The notes under the pieces: generated by a model
Seen by the model: the letters and a program-made list of their open reading frames with translations, nothing else
Databases searched by the model: none
Told to the model about the DNA's origin: nothing
Shown here: positions 1 to 8,089 of the stretch, in pieces
How the letters are laid out: the number at the start of each line of letters is the position of its first letter
How positions within the stretch are numbered: position 1 is the first letter of the stretch
Assembly (NCBI GenBank): GCA_963666705.2
Contig: CAXXKO010000029.1
Coordinates: 558,001-622,000, forward strand
Length of the DNA: 64,000 nucleotides
Source of the DNA: G963666705 sp963666705
GTDB taxonomy: Bacteria > Pseudomonadota > Alphaproteobacteria > CADEGL01
Direction of reading: 5' to 3'
Translations under genes and position numbers: made by a program

Positions 1-163
1 ATGGCCGGGAATGGGCCTATCGCTTCAACCGCCGCCGGCGGATCGACGACCTCGGCGACTTCGTCCTGAGCCGCGCCATGGCCCGGCCAACCATCACATA
101 CCGCCAGTTGATCCACGGCTTGCAACCCCAGGGCGCACGACCTGCCTTAACCGGATAGGGACG
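1..163 (+). mobile_element. Right end of an IS1595-family element (left part outside window)
   Basis: The first 163 bases are identical to the right end of the complete IS1595-family copy at 47950-49024. They include the last ~52 codons of its transposase (stop TAG at 156-158) and the right inverted repeat at 140-163, which reads ACCTGCCTTAACCGGATAGG and ends GACG. The next eight bases, TTAGCTAA (164-171), are AT-rich like the proven duplication of the other copy and may be the target duplication. That cannot be confirmed because the left end lies outside the window. Confidence 0.85.
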
Positions 164-208
164 TTAGCTAATGTGTGGGCGACGAATCGTGTGTCGGTCT
201 CGTGTATT

Positions 209-610
209 TCAGCGGAACGGGTCTATCGTCGTCACGCCGAGGGCTTGGAAGTCGCGGGTATTCCGGGTGACGATCACGAGGCCGTGGGCAACAGCCGTCG
301 CGGCGATCATTGCATCCTCGAATAGGGCGTTCGACTTTCGGTGCTTGAGCCGCGCCCATTCCCGGAAAGCCACTGCGTCCATCGGCAACACCCCATAGGT
401 GGCCACGACCTGGTCGAGCCACCCTTCCAGGGCCTTCGCCTTGTCGGGATCCTGTTCCCGCGTCAGTTCTATGCCGGTTTGAATTTCACCGATCGTCACG
501 GCGGACAGGAAGAGCTGATCCGGCGCCACCCCGGAAAGCCAAGCGACGACCGCCTGGTGCGGCTTGGGCCGCCGCAACTCGGAAACTACATTCGTGTCGA
601 GGAGATACAC
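209..610 (-). CDS. vapC: VapC-like PIN-domain toxin ribonuclease
   Basis: This 133-residue protein is a PIN-domain toxin of the VapC/FitB type, expected to cleave RNA with Mg2+. The four acidic PIN positions are visible: Asp5 in the LLDTN opening, Glu42 in TIGEIQTG, Asp99 in FEDAMIAA and Asp120 in TRNTRDF. It starts with GTG four bases after the stop of the upstream antitoxin gene, the usual antitoxin-toxin order with translational coupling. The length is normal and no defect is visible. Expression would come from a promoter upstream of the antitoxin, where an IS4-family element now sits. Confidence 0.88.
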   Translation of the reverse strand: MYLLDTNVVSELRRPKPHQAVVAWLSGVAPDQLFLSAVTIGEIQTGIELTREQDPDKAKALEGWLDQVVATYGVLPMDAVAFREWARLKHRKSNALFEDAMIAATAVAHGLVIVTRNTRDFQALGVTTIDPFR

Positions 611-614
611 GGGC

Positions 615-875
615 TTAATCGAAAACCGGCGCTACCCGATGGCGGTGCTTCCGGCGAGGCGGTGTGAGAGCCTCGGTGCGCGGCTCCGGCACGAGAAGCA
701 AGTCCTTGAGATCGAGCTTGCCCATCTTTTCCATCCTTCGCCATTGGTCGATAGGCACCAGCACGGCTGCCTCCACACCACGGCGCGTCACGATCTGAGG
801 GCCATCCTTGAGGCTCGCCTCCAGGAACTCGCTGAACCGCGCCTTGGCCTCCTGAACCTGCCACATCTTGTTCAT
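615..875 (-). CDS. vapB: Phd/YefM-type antitoxin of the vapC module
   Basis: The protein opens MWQVQEAKARFSEFLEAS after a short MNK and has the typical Phd/YefM N-terminal fold, followed by TRRGVEAAVLVPIDQW. It should bind DNA through the N-terminus and neutralise the adjacent VapC through the C-terminus. I chose ATG at 875 because GGAGAAAG lies just upstream on the minus strand; an upstream in-frame start at 923 would run into the IS4 boundary. An IS4-family copy begins at 921, about 45 bp upstream of the start, so the native autoregulated promoter has probably been split or displaced. Confidence 0.85.
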   Translation of the reverse strand: MNKMWQVQEAKARFSEFLEASLKDGPQIVTRRGVEAAVLVPIDQWRRMEKMGKLDLKDLLLVPEPRTEALTPPRRKHRHRVAPVFD

Positions 876-920
876 GCGACTTTCTCCATTTGAACGCCTG
901 ACTAGATATATGACTAGATT

Positions 921-2233
921 CACTAGTGTCCGGTTAAAAATCGAATAAATTCAATTGGTTGGTTATTTGCGAAGCGTTGCATCTGTTTTCGTCTCCCGCA
1001 AGTGCTTGATGTATGGGCATTTTCTCGAAGAGGGTCACCGAGAGGATCTGTAACAAAGTGTAGAGCGAGGCGTCCAGGTCGAGGCGCTTCTTGACGATGG
1101 CGACGAGGACGTAGACCGAGACGGCAATCCAGATCTGCGTCTTCACCGCGTTCTCCGACGTGCCGTAGAACTGCTTGATCCGAAGATGCTGCTTGATCCA
1201 CTTGAAGAAGAGTTCCACCTGCCAGCGGCTTTTGTAGAGCGCGCAGATGGTGGCGGCCGGAAGCGAGAAGTTGTTGGTGATGAAGACCAGCGTCTTGCCG
1301 GACTCGGGGTCCTTGAAGCGGATGCGCCGCAGAAGTTCGGAGTAATCCTGACGGGTGTAGAAGCCGTCCAGGGAGATGGTCTGGTCGCAAATGATGCCGG
1401 TCGAGCGATCCGTCGGCGCCGAATAGACGCGATGAGCATCGATGTTCGACTTGGCACGCGTGACGAAGAAGGCCCCGGCTTGGTGCAACACATAAAGGCG
1501 GGCAAAGTCGACGTAGCCACGATCCACGACGTAGATGGCTCCGGCTTCCGGCAAGAGCATATCGAGGGCATGAACGTCGTGCAGCTTGCCATCCGAGATG
1601 TGGATAAAACTCGGAATGTTGCCCCGCAGGTCGAGCAGCGTGTGCATCTTCACCGCCGCCTTGGTGGTGCGGAAGTGCGCCCACGGAAAGACCGACAGGC
1701 ACAGAGCGATGGTCGTCGAGTCCAGGGCGTAGACGGTATTGGTCAGGTCCAACCCCAGTTCTTCGTCGACGTACAGCGTCCTCGCCTGGGTGATGAGCCG
1801 CTGGGCCAACGCCGCATGGATACGCCAGTCGCGCCTTTCGTTGGCATCGGCCAGCGTCGAGCGCCGGACCGGCTGGCGGAAGCCCATGTGATAGAGTTTC
1901 GATGCGTGGACCGAGAGGCAGGTCTCGATGTCGCGCAGGCTTTCCCGGTAGGTCAGCTGGGCGAAGGCCATGGACCGGTATTGCTCGGCGCAGGAAAGCG
2001 TCCGGACCCGGTGATCGCCGCCATACCGGTCGACGATCCGCGTGAAAGTAGTCCATGGCAGGAAGTCCATGAGCTGAGCGAACAGGGTCTTGCCGGTGTT
2101 CATGAGCATCTCCTCGGAGAAACTCCGAAAAGTGCTCCATCCAATTCAAATCGACACCATGCATTTTCGCTTCAAACCCCGCAGAAATCCTGGCTCTCAA
2201 AGCCAGCACCGCTCAGTTAACCGGACAGCAGTG
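921..2233 (-). mobile_element. IS4-family insertion sequence, copy 1
   Basis: A 1,313 bp element with imperfect 17 bp terminal inverted repeats (CACTAGTGTCCGGTTAA and, on the other strand, CACTGCTGTCCGGTTAA). A 9 bp target duplication GACTAGATT flanks it at 912-920 and 2234-2242. It is nearly identical to copies at 17780-19092 and 29362-30674. It inserted just upstream of the vapBC-like pair. It carries one full-length transposase gene, so it may still be active. Confidence 0.95.
934..2103 (-). CDS. IS4-family transposase (DUF4372 N-terminus plus DDE domain)
   Basis: A 389-residue DDE transposase. The N-terminal ~70 residues match the DUF4372 region of IS4-type enzymes. The catalytic acids are Asp128 (YALDSTT), Asp194 (VVDRGYVD) and Glu297, the last inside the Y-R-E-K signature (Tyr290, Arg293, Glu297, Lys304 in YKSRWQVELFFKWIK). 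I chose the second ATG because GAGGAG lies six bases before it. It differs from the other copies by single residues, for example Ser instead of Pro in RQDYSELLRR. The long antisense and alternative-frame ORFs over the same stretch are shadows. Confidence 0.93.
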   Translation of the reverse strand: MNTGKTLFAQLMDFLPWTTFTRIVDRYGGDHRVRTLSCAEQYRSMAFAQLTYRESLRDIETCLSVHASKLYHMGFRQPVRRSTLADANERRDWRIHAALAQRLITQARTLYVDEELGLDLTNTVYALDSTTIALCLSVFPWAHFRTTKAAVKMHTLLDLRGNIPSFIHISDGKLHDVHALDMLLPEAGAIYVVDRGYVDFARLYVLHQAGAFFVTRAKSNIDAHRVYSAPTDRSTGIICDQTISLDGFYTRQDYSELLRRIRFKDPESGKTLVFITNNFSLPAATICALYKSRWQVELFFKWIKQHLRIKQFYGTSENAVKTQIWIAVSVYVLVAIVKKRLDLDASLYTLLQILSVTLFEKMPIHQALAGDENRCNASQITNQLNLFDF

Positions 2234-2405
2234 GACTAGATTACATCATAGCAAGCGCCAGCCGTGGCCAAACAACTACGGGCAATTCGCCCCAATTTGA
2301 AGATGCGGGCCGACGGTTGCGCCAGGGATGGGGCCTTGAGACAATGCGGTCGAGAATTCCGGCTCCACCCGTGGGCGCGGGAGCCGTCATGAGCTGGAGC
2401 GCAGA

Positions 2406-5400
2406 GTGCCCGACGTAGGTGCCTCCGTCACCACCGTAGCGCGGCCGGGAAAGGCCGCGAAGGCCGGCGCCGGGAAGGCGAAGCGGCCCTTGCGCTTCGT
2501 CACGGCGGCGAGCCTGTTCGACGGCCACGACGCCGCCATCAACGTCATGCGCCGCATCCTTCAGGCGGCGGGGACCGAGGTCATCCACCTCGGCCACAAC
2601 CGCTCCGTCGAGGAGCTGGTGACGGCCGCCATCCAGGAGGACGTGCACGGCATCGCCGTCAGCTCCTACCAGGGTGGCCACCTCGAATTCTTCAAATACA
2701 TGATCGACCTCTTGGCCGAACGTGGGCGCCCGGAGATCAAGGTCTTCGGCGGCGGCGGCGGCGTCATCGTCGCATCCGAGATCGAGGCGCTTCACGCCTA
2801 CGGCGTGGCCCGCATCTATTCGCCGGCGGACGGCCACCATATGGGCCTCGACGGCATGATCCAGGACATGCTGGGGCGGGCGGACGCGGACCTCGTCCGG
2901 GACCTGCCGGCGGCGGTCGACGCCCTAGTGGACGGCGATATGGCGGGCCTCGCGCGGGTCATCACCGGACTCGAGAGCGGCGCCCTCGACAAGGCGTCGC
3001 GGCGCCGGCTCCACGAGCTGGCGGCGGCACGGCCGGGCGTGCCCGTCATCGGTATCACGGGCACGGGCGGGGCGGGCAAATCCTCGCTCACCGACGAGCT
3101 GATCCGCCGCCTGCGTAATTACGGCGGCGAGCCCCGCATCGCCGTCATCGCCATCGATCCCTCGCGGCGCAAAAGCGGCGGCGCCCTCCTAGGCGACCGC
3201 ATCCGCATGAACGCGATTCACGCGCCGAACCTTTTCATGCGCTCGTTGGCAACGCGGGGCTCGGGCTCGGAAGTGCCGGCGGCGCTGGCCGATATCGTGG
3301 CCGCCTGCAAGGCGGCGAGTTTCGATATGGTGATCGTCGAGACGCCGGGCATCGGCCAGGGCGATGCCGGCATCGTTCCCCATGTCGACATCCCGATCTA
3401 TGTCATGACGCCAGAGTTCGGGGCCGCGAGCCAGCTCGAGAAGATCGACATGCTGGATTTCGCCGCGCTGGTGGTCATCAACAAGCTCGACCGTCGGGGG
3501 GCCAGGGACGCGCTCCGTGACGTGCGCAAACAGGTGCAGCGCAATCATGAGGCGTTCGGCCGGCCGCTCGAGGACATGCCGGTCTTCGGCACCATGGCTT
3601 CGCGCTTCAACGACGAGGGCGTGACGGCGGTCTACCAGGCCCTCACGCGTGTGATCTCGGAGAAGGGCTTTACGGCACCCCCCTCGACCCTGCCGCCGAT
3701 CAGTCTCCGCGAATCGGAGCCCGGCGTCGCCATCGTGCCGCCCGAGCGCCAACGCTACCTGGCCGAGATCGCCGAGGCCGTGCGGCGCTACCACGAGACG
3801 GCCCGAACGCAAGCCGCCACCGCGCGCGAGCGCCAGCAGCTGCGGGAGACGAGGCGCATGCTGGAGGCGGCGGGGGCGGGCGGCGACCTCGCGGCGCTCG
3901 ATGCCCTGATCGCCGAGCGCGAGGCGGCGCTCGATGCGCGCTCGCGCGCCCTCCTCGATGCCTGGCCCGGGGTGAAGGAGAGCTACAGGAGCGCGGAATA
4001 CGTGGCCCGGGTACGGGGTAGCGAGATCCGCACGGCCCTCACCTACACGACCATGTCGGGGACCACGGTCCCCCGTGTCGCCTTGCCCGCGTTCGAGGAC
4101 GAGGGCGAGGTCTTGCGCTGGCTCCTGGTGGAGAATCTGCCGGGGCATTTCCCCTATACGGCCGGCGTCTTCGCCTTCAAGCGCGAGAGCGAGGACCCGA
4201 CCCGCATGTTCGCGGGCGAGGGCGATCCCGAGCGCACCAACAAGCGCTTCAAATACCTCTCCCGCCATTCCGAGGCCAAGCGCCTCTCGACCGCCTTCGA
4301 TTCCGTGACCCTCTACGGCTTCGACCCCCACGAGCGCCCCGACATCTACGGCAAGGTGGGCAACTCGGGGGTCTCCATCGCCACCCTCGACGACCTGAAG
4401 GCGGTCTATGAAGGGTTCGAGCTGTGTGAGCCCACCACCTCGGTCTCCATGACCATCAACGGCCCCGCGCCCACCATCCTGGCCATGTTCCTCAACGCGG
4501 CCATCGACCAGCGGCTCGAAGCGTTCGCGCGCGACCGCGACCGGCCGGCCTCCGAGGCGGAGGCCACGGATATCCGGGCCTGGGTGCACGAGAACGTGCG
4601 CGGCACCGTGCAGGCCGACATCCTCAAGGAGGACCAGGGCCAGAACACCTGCATCTTCTCGACCGAGTTCTCACTCCGGGTGATGGCGGACATCCAGGAA
4701 TATTTCATCCGCCACCGGGTGCGGAACTTCTACTCGGTCTCCATCTCCGGCTACCACATCGCCGAGGCGGGAGCCAACCCCATCTCCCAGCTCGCCTTCA
4801 CGCTCGCCAACGGCTTCACCTTCGTCGAGGCCTACCTAGCACGCGGCATGGACGTGGACGATTTCGCGCCCAACCTCTCCTTCTTCTTCTCGAACGGCAT
4901 GGACCCCGAATATACGGTCATGGGCCGCGTCGCGCGGCGCATCTGGGCCATCGCCATGGACGCGCGGTATGGGGCCAACGAGCGCGGCCAGAAGCTCAAG
5001 TACCACATCCAGACCTCGGGCCGCTCGCTCCACGCCCAGGAGACGGACTTCAACGATATCCGCACCACCCTCCAGGCGCTCATCGCGGTCTACGACAACT
5101 GCAACAGCCTGCACACCAACGCCCATGACGAGGCCTTCACCACGCCGACCGAGGAGAGCCTGCGCCGGGCGCTCGCCATCCAGCTCGTCATCAACCGGGA
5201 ATGGGGCCTCGCGCGCAACGAGAACCCGAACCAGGGCTCCTTCATCATCGATCGGCTCACGGATCTGGTCGAGGAGGCGGTGCTCCAGGAGTTCGAGCGC
5301 ATCAGCGAGCGCGGCGGTGTTCTCGGCGCCATGGAAACCGGCTATCAGAGGGGCAAGATCCAGGACGAGTCGCTACACTACGAGCGCATGAAGCACGATG

Positions 5401-5699
5401 GCACCCTGCCCATCATCGGCGTCAACACCTTCCTCGACCCGGCCGCCGAGGGGGCCGAGGCGACGCCCGAGCTCCAACGCTCGACCGAGGACGAGAAGCG
5501 CGACCAGATCGCCCGGCTGCGCGCCTTCCAGGCCCGCCACGCGGCCGAGTCGCCGGCCATGCTCGATCGTCTGAAAGAGGCGGCGGCCGAGGGCGAGAAC
5601 GTGTTCGCGGTGCTCATGGACGCCGTGCGCTGCTGCTCCCTCGGCCAGATCACCGATGCCCTCTTCGAGGCCGGCGGCCAGTACCGCAGAAACATGTAG
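2406..5699 (+). CDS. icmF: Fused isobutyryl-CoA mutase (IcmF): B12 domain, G-protein chaperone, mutase
   Basis: IcmF interconverts isobutyryl-CoA and n-butyryl-CoA using adenosylcobalamin; some family members prefer pivalyl- or isovaleryl-CoA. The 1,097-residue length fits the family. An Ala/Lys-rich leader (1-28) precedes a cobalamin-binding domain with DGHDAAI at 39-45. A MeaI-type GTPase follows, with P-loop GITGTGGAGKSS near 216-227 and NKLD. The C-terminal half is the mutase barrel (PYTAGVFAFKR, ISGYHIAEAGANP). The start is GTG, with GGAG upstream. IS4 copy 1 ends 172 bp upstream, so the native promoter could be affected. A 3-hydroxyisobutyrate dehydrogenase at 11.2 kb fits branched-chain acyl metabolism, but the two genes are not in one operon. 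Confidence 0.95.
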   Translation: MPDVGASVTTVARPGKAAKAGAGKAKRPLRFVTAASLFDGHDAAINVMRRILQAAGTEVIHLGHNRSVEELVTAAIQEDVHGIAVSSYQGGHLEFFKYMIDLLAERGRPEIKVFGGGGGVIVASEIEALHAYGVARIYSPADGHHMGLDGMIQDMLGRADADLVRDLPAAVDALVDGDMAGLARVITGLESGALDKASRRRLHELAAARPGVPVIGITGTGGAGKSSLTDELIRRLRNYGGEPRIAVIAIDPSRRKSGGALLGDRIRMNAIHAPNLFMRSLATRGSGSEVPAALADIVAACKAASFDMVIVETPGIGQGDAGIVPHVDIPIYVMTPEFGAASQLEKIDMLDFAALVVINKLDRRGARDALRDVRKQVQRNHEAFGRPLEDMPVFGTMASRFNDEGVTAVYQALTRVISEKGFTAPPSTLPPISLRESEPGVAIVPPERQRYLAEIAEAVRRYHETARTQAATARERQQLRETRRMLEAAGAGGDLAALDALIAEREAALDARSRALLDAWPGVKESYRSAEYVARVRGSEIRTALTYTTMSGTTVPRVALPAFEDEGEVLRWLLVENLPGHFPYTAGVFAFKRESEDPTRMFAGEGDPERTNKRFKYLSRHSEAKRLSTAFDSVTLYGFDPHERPDIYGKVGNSGVSIATLDDLKAVYEGFELCEPTTSVSMTINGPAPTILAMFLNAAIDQRLEAFARDRDRPASEAEATDIRAWVHENVRGTVQADILKEDQGQNTCIFSTEFSLRVMADIQEYFIRHRVRNFYSVSISGYHIAEAGANPISQLAFTLANGFTFVEAYLARGMDVDDFAPNLSFFFSNGMDPEYTVMGRVARRIWAIAMDARYGANERGQKLKYHIQTSGRSLHAQETDFNDIRTTLQALIAVYDNCNSLHTNAHDEAFTTPTEESLRRALAIQLVINREWGLARNENPNQGSFIIDRLTDLVEEAVLQEFERISERGGVLGAMETGYQRGKIQDESLHYERMKHDGTLPIIGVNTFLDPAAEGAEATPELQRSTEDEKRDQIARLRAFQARHAAESPAMLDRLKEAAAEGENVFAVLMDAVRCCSLGQITDALFEAGGQYRRNM

Positions 5700-5821
5700 C
5701 GGCGGGCGCCGCGACCGCGCCAGGTTTCAACGTTCTCGACGCTTTTCTCAGGCCGGGGCCGCGCAGAAAGGCGGCCATGCCTGCAAACGGCGTGTCGGGA
5801 TCCGCCGCTCTCGATCGATTT

Positions 5822-6043
5822 TCAAAGGTTCTCAAACTCTTCCGGGCTGATCCCGGCCTGACGGAGAATGCTCCGCAGCGTGCCGGCGGCAACCTCGCGG
5901 TGCTTGGGGACGATCGTCGTGCGCGTGCCGGTCGACGTGTGCTTGGCAAACTTGACGTGGCTGCCCGTCGTTCCGACCTCGGACCAGCCTGCCGCGATAA
6001 GGCGTCGTCGAACCTCGCGAAAGGGAAGCCTCTTAAGCGGCAC
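5822..6043 (-). CDS. hicA: HicA-type toxin (mRNA interferase)
   Basis: A 73-residue HicA/YcfA-family protein with a double-stranded-RNA-binding-like fold that cleaves mRNA. The catalytic histidine is in GTTGSHVKF (His29), and the spacing to the TTIVPKH strand is normal. Its start overlaps the end of the upstream hicB gene by a few bases, so the two are translationally coupled in hicB-hicA order. It ends about 120 bp after the converging icmF stop. Confidence 0.9.
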   Translation of the reverse strand: MPLKRLPFREVRRRLIAAGWSEVGTTGSHVKFAKHTSTGTRTTIVPKHREVAAGTLRSILRQAGISPEEFENL

Positions 6044-6245
6044 GCACCTTCACCTCGACGCGCCGCACCTTCGGCGCCTGCGTGGCGACGGGCGAGCCGA
6101 AGTGAAGCGTGAGCGCGTCGGCCAGGTTCCTCAACGCCGCCGACTCGCTCCGTCCCTGACTGGCGACATCGACTTCGAGACATTGTGCCACGTACCATCT
6201 TCCTTCGCGCGACACGCTCGCCGTGAACGTCTTGTTCGTGCTCAT
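6033..6245 (-). CDS. hicB: HicB-type antitoxin
   Basis: A short HicB partial-RNase-H-fold antitoxin with the typical stretch TASVSREGRWYVAQCLEVDV followed by ASQGRSESAALRNLADAL. It lacks an obvious C-terminal DNA-binding domain, as in many short HicB proteins. I chose ATG at 6245 because GGAG lies six bases upstream; in-frame upstream ATGs exist at 6257 and 6275. It overlaps hicA by 11 bases and should be co-transcribed with it. It lies directly downstream of the MITE-split gene at 6257-7259. Confidence 0.88.
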   Translation of the reverse strand: MSTNKTFTASVSREGRWYVAQCLEVDVASQGRSESAALRNLADALTLHFGSPVATQAPKVRRVEVKVRAA

Positions 6246-6579
6246 GGATCGCTCCATTATTTTATCTTTAGACAAATGTCTCGATTGTCGCCGAAACCCA
6301 ATACGTAGACTTCGGGAAAATTCAACGCCTCAACCTTGGAGATAAGCCATATCTGAAATTTGGCCCAATCGTCGGTAGTGGGCGTATACATATCCGGCAC
6401 AACCTCGACAAGAAGAATGTCGCCTCGGTGATTGCGCTTGTTGTTAGCAGATATTTCGATGGCATCGAAATAGCTCGAGACAATTTCCTCGGGAGAGTAC
6501 ACTCGATCTCGCCGATTCCTTTTCTCTTCAAAGGATGAAGCTGGGTCGGTATCCTGTATTTCAAAGAAGCTCCTACTAG

Positions 6580-6841
6580 TACCCACTTTCATAATTCCGT
6601 GTGCCATACGATCGCTTTTCCCGTCTCCTCGGTAGGAGGGGGTGCGCCGGCGATGCCGGGGCATCGTCAAGCATCCCCGACGCCCCGAGGGGGCGGGAAA
6701 AGCGACCCGTAGGGCGGCGCCCCGAGGCCCCCGGACGTCGTCGCGCGCCGCTTGTGATGCCCCGGCATCACGGCGCGCCACGCTCCTAGCCGGGAACCTC
6801 GGGGCGTCGTCGTATGGCACACGGAATTATGATAGTGGGTA
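6580..6841. repeat. MITE-like element, copy A (262 bp, CTAG duplication)
   Basis: The ends are inverted repeats of over 30 bp, TACCCACTTTCATAATTCCG on the left and the complementary CACGGAATTATGATAGTGGG plus TA on the right, flanked by CTAG at 6576-6579 and 6842-6845. The interior holds two short palindromes, GATGCCGGGGCATC and its reverse-complement type GATGCCCCGGCATC, and no transposase. Related copies lie at 23141-23403, 29101-30684 (split by an IS) and 40002-40167 (partial). Confidence 0.85.
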
Positions 6842-6885
6842 CTAGTTCCCTCATCATTGAGTGGGTACTAGTTCCCTCATCATTG
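6834..6885. repeat. 26 bp tandem duplication at the MITE-gene junction
   Basis: A 26 bp unit beginning AGTGGGTACTAG and ending TCATCATTG is present twice, starting at 6834 and 6860. It contains the last 8 bp of the MITE, its CTAG duplication and 14 bp of the host gene, so it arose after the MITE insertion. It shifts the frame of the split gene further. Confidence 0.85.
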
Positions 6886-7334
6886 AGTTCGCTCATCTCG
6901 ACGAATCTTGCCTTTGTCCGCGCGACCGCGACCTCGATTTCGCGTTTGCTGCGGCCGTCGTGGGAACACAGGACGCAATCGGGGAAACTGTCATCCAAGG
7001 CAAACCGTATTTGATCCTCCGGGCGGGCATGTTCTCTGACGAAGTGGGCGATCGGTGACACCTCGTCGCGAAGCGCTTTCACCCTTCCGCGGGCCAGTCT
7101 GTAGTCCCGAATCCGCTTTGTATCGTGCACAAACCCAATGATGCGTTTGAACCGCTCCAAGAAGCAGGCGACCGTAGTCCCGCCCCTGAGTAGACGATAG
7201 AATGCATCAAGGTCATCTTCACTTCCTGTCAAATCGTATCGCCTCTGAGTTCTAATCATGTTTCGACTGCGGCCGCGCAGGAGCGAAAATCGGGCCAGTT
7301 GTTTGCAAAAGTAACCTGGTACCAGTTCCAGAGG

Positions 7335-7703
7335 TCACGCCTCGAGCGCTCGCATCACCGCCTCGGGCGCACGGTCGATGGCGAGCAGTAGCGCGCGAGC
7401 CGGGCCTTGGGGCAGGCGCCGGCCCTGCTCCCAGTTGCGCAGCGTGTGCGGGCTGATCTGGAAGGCGCGCGCGAAGCGCTCCTGGGACAGCCCCGTCTTG
7501 GCGCGGATGGCGGCCACGTCGAGTGGCGTCACCACCCGCAAGCGGCCCTGCCCGAGCGCCGCGTCGAAATCCACGGCGTCCGTTGCCGTGTCGTCGTCCG
7601 CCGCGTGACGGGCGATTCCAGACTCGGTGGTGGCGTCGACGAGCCGGCGATGGACTCGTGCCTTGGCGCGCGCCTGGTCAGCCGAATATCTTGCGATAGC
7701 CAC
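7335..7703 (-). CDS. XRE-type HTH antitoxin/regulator partnered with a BrnT-like toxin
   Basis: A 122-residue protein whose C-terminal half is a helix-turn-helix of the XRE/HigA/MqsA type: LDVAAIRAKTGLSQERFARA followed by FQISPHTLRNWEQGRRLPQG. The N-terminal half (to about residue 55) is low-complexity and probably the toxin-binding part. It overlaps the end of the upstream BrnT-like gene by 26 bases, so it is the second gene of that operon. It probably represses the operon through the palindrome at 7958-7989. A BrnA-type antitoxin would be the expected partner; this looks like an HTH variant, so I leave the symbol blank. Confidence 0.82.
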   Translation of the reverse strand: MAIARYSADQARAKARVHRRLVDATTESGIARHAADDDTATDAVDFDAALGQGRLRVVTPLDVAAIRAKTGLSQERFARAFQISPHTLRNWEQGRRLPQGPARALLLAIDRAPEAVMRALEA

Positions 7704-7947
7704 CGCGTTCCCTCCTGCTCGCGAGCCGGGCCGAGACGATGCGCCGCGCGAGGCCTCGCCAAGTGTAAACGACGAATAGGATGTCGTCGTTCACCCGTCC
7801 GATGGCCTGGATGCGCGGCTCGCCGCAATCGGCCCGGTCGTCGTCCATTTCCAGTGTGGGGCCGTCGAAAATGCCGACCGCATAAGCGAAGTCGAAGCCC
7901 CTATTCCGAAGGTCGGCTCCGCTTTTCGCCTCGTCCCACTCGAACAT
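7678..7947 (-). CDS. brnT: BrnT-family toxin (DUF497)
   Basis: An 89-residue BrnT-like ribonuclease toxin. The family marks are MFEWDEAKSGADLRNRGFDF at the start, then GEPRIQAIGRVNDDILFVVY and ARRIVSARLASRRERGGY at the end. It is the first gene of a two-gene toxin-antitoxin operon with the HTH gene at 7335-7703, which it overlaps. No clear ribosome site precedes the ATG. A 10 bp palindromic operator-like repeat begins 11 bp upstream. The residues expected for the RNase E-like fold appear complete and no frameshift is seen. Confidence 0.88.
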   Translation of the reverse strand: MFEWDEAKSGADLRNRGFDFAYAVGIFDGPTLEMDDDRADCGEPRIQAIGRVNDDILFVVYTWRGLARRIVSARLASRRERGGYRKIFG

Positions 7948-7957
7948 GAATCGACTT

Positions 7958-7989
7958 TAAGCCATTGGCACATATAAGTCAATGGCTTA
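7958..7989 (-). promoter_or_regulatory. Palindromic operator/promoter upstream of the brnT operon
   Basis: TAAGCCATTG (7958-7967) is a perfect inverted repeat of CAATGGCTTA (7980-7989), with a 12 bp AT-rich centre containing CATATAAG. It lies 11 bp upstream of brnT, in the one AT-rich patch of this region, where an autoregulatory antitoxin would bind. The -10 and -35 assignment is inference. Confidence 0.55.
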
Positions 7990-8089
7990 TTAAACGCGGA
8001 ATGGACAAAACTTTCGCCCATTCCCAACCACAGCTTGGCCTCGAGCCGGGCGAGCCGATCGTCGGCTCCGGCCGGCCCGCCTGAGACCT

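Larger units (their letters stand above)
6257..7259 (-). pseudogene. Unrecognised gene split by a MITE (both halves retained)
   Basis: The 5' part (about 6860-7259) encodes MIRTQRRYDLTGSEDD through RFVEMSELNDEG, and the 3' part (6257-6575) encodes SRSFFEIQDTDPAS to the C-terminus DNRDICLKIK. Between them lies a MITE at 6580-6841 with CTAG target duplications, plus a 26 bp duplication of the junction. Removing both gives one plausible protein of about 235-240 residues. PDCVLCSHDGRSKREIEVAVA resembles a PD-(D/E)xK-type core, but this is weak and I do not assign a function. The MITE reads open into the 3' half, so a chimeric product from within the repeat is possible. The gene sits upstream of hicBA. 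Confidence 0.6.

Noticed and set aside
1186..2220. 344-residue antisense ORF (and a 428-residue alternative-frame ORF) over each IS4 copy
   Set aside because: They recur only because the IS is repeated, overlap the DDE transposase completely and show no motif or start signal.
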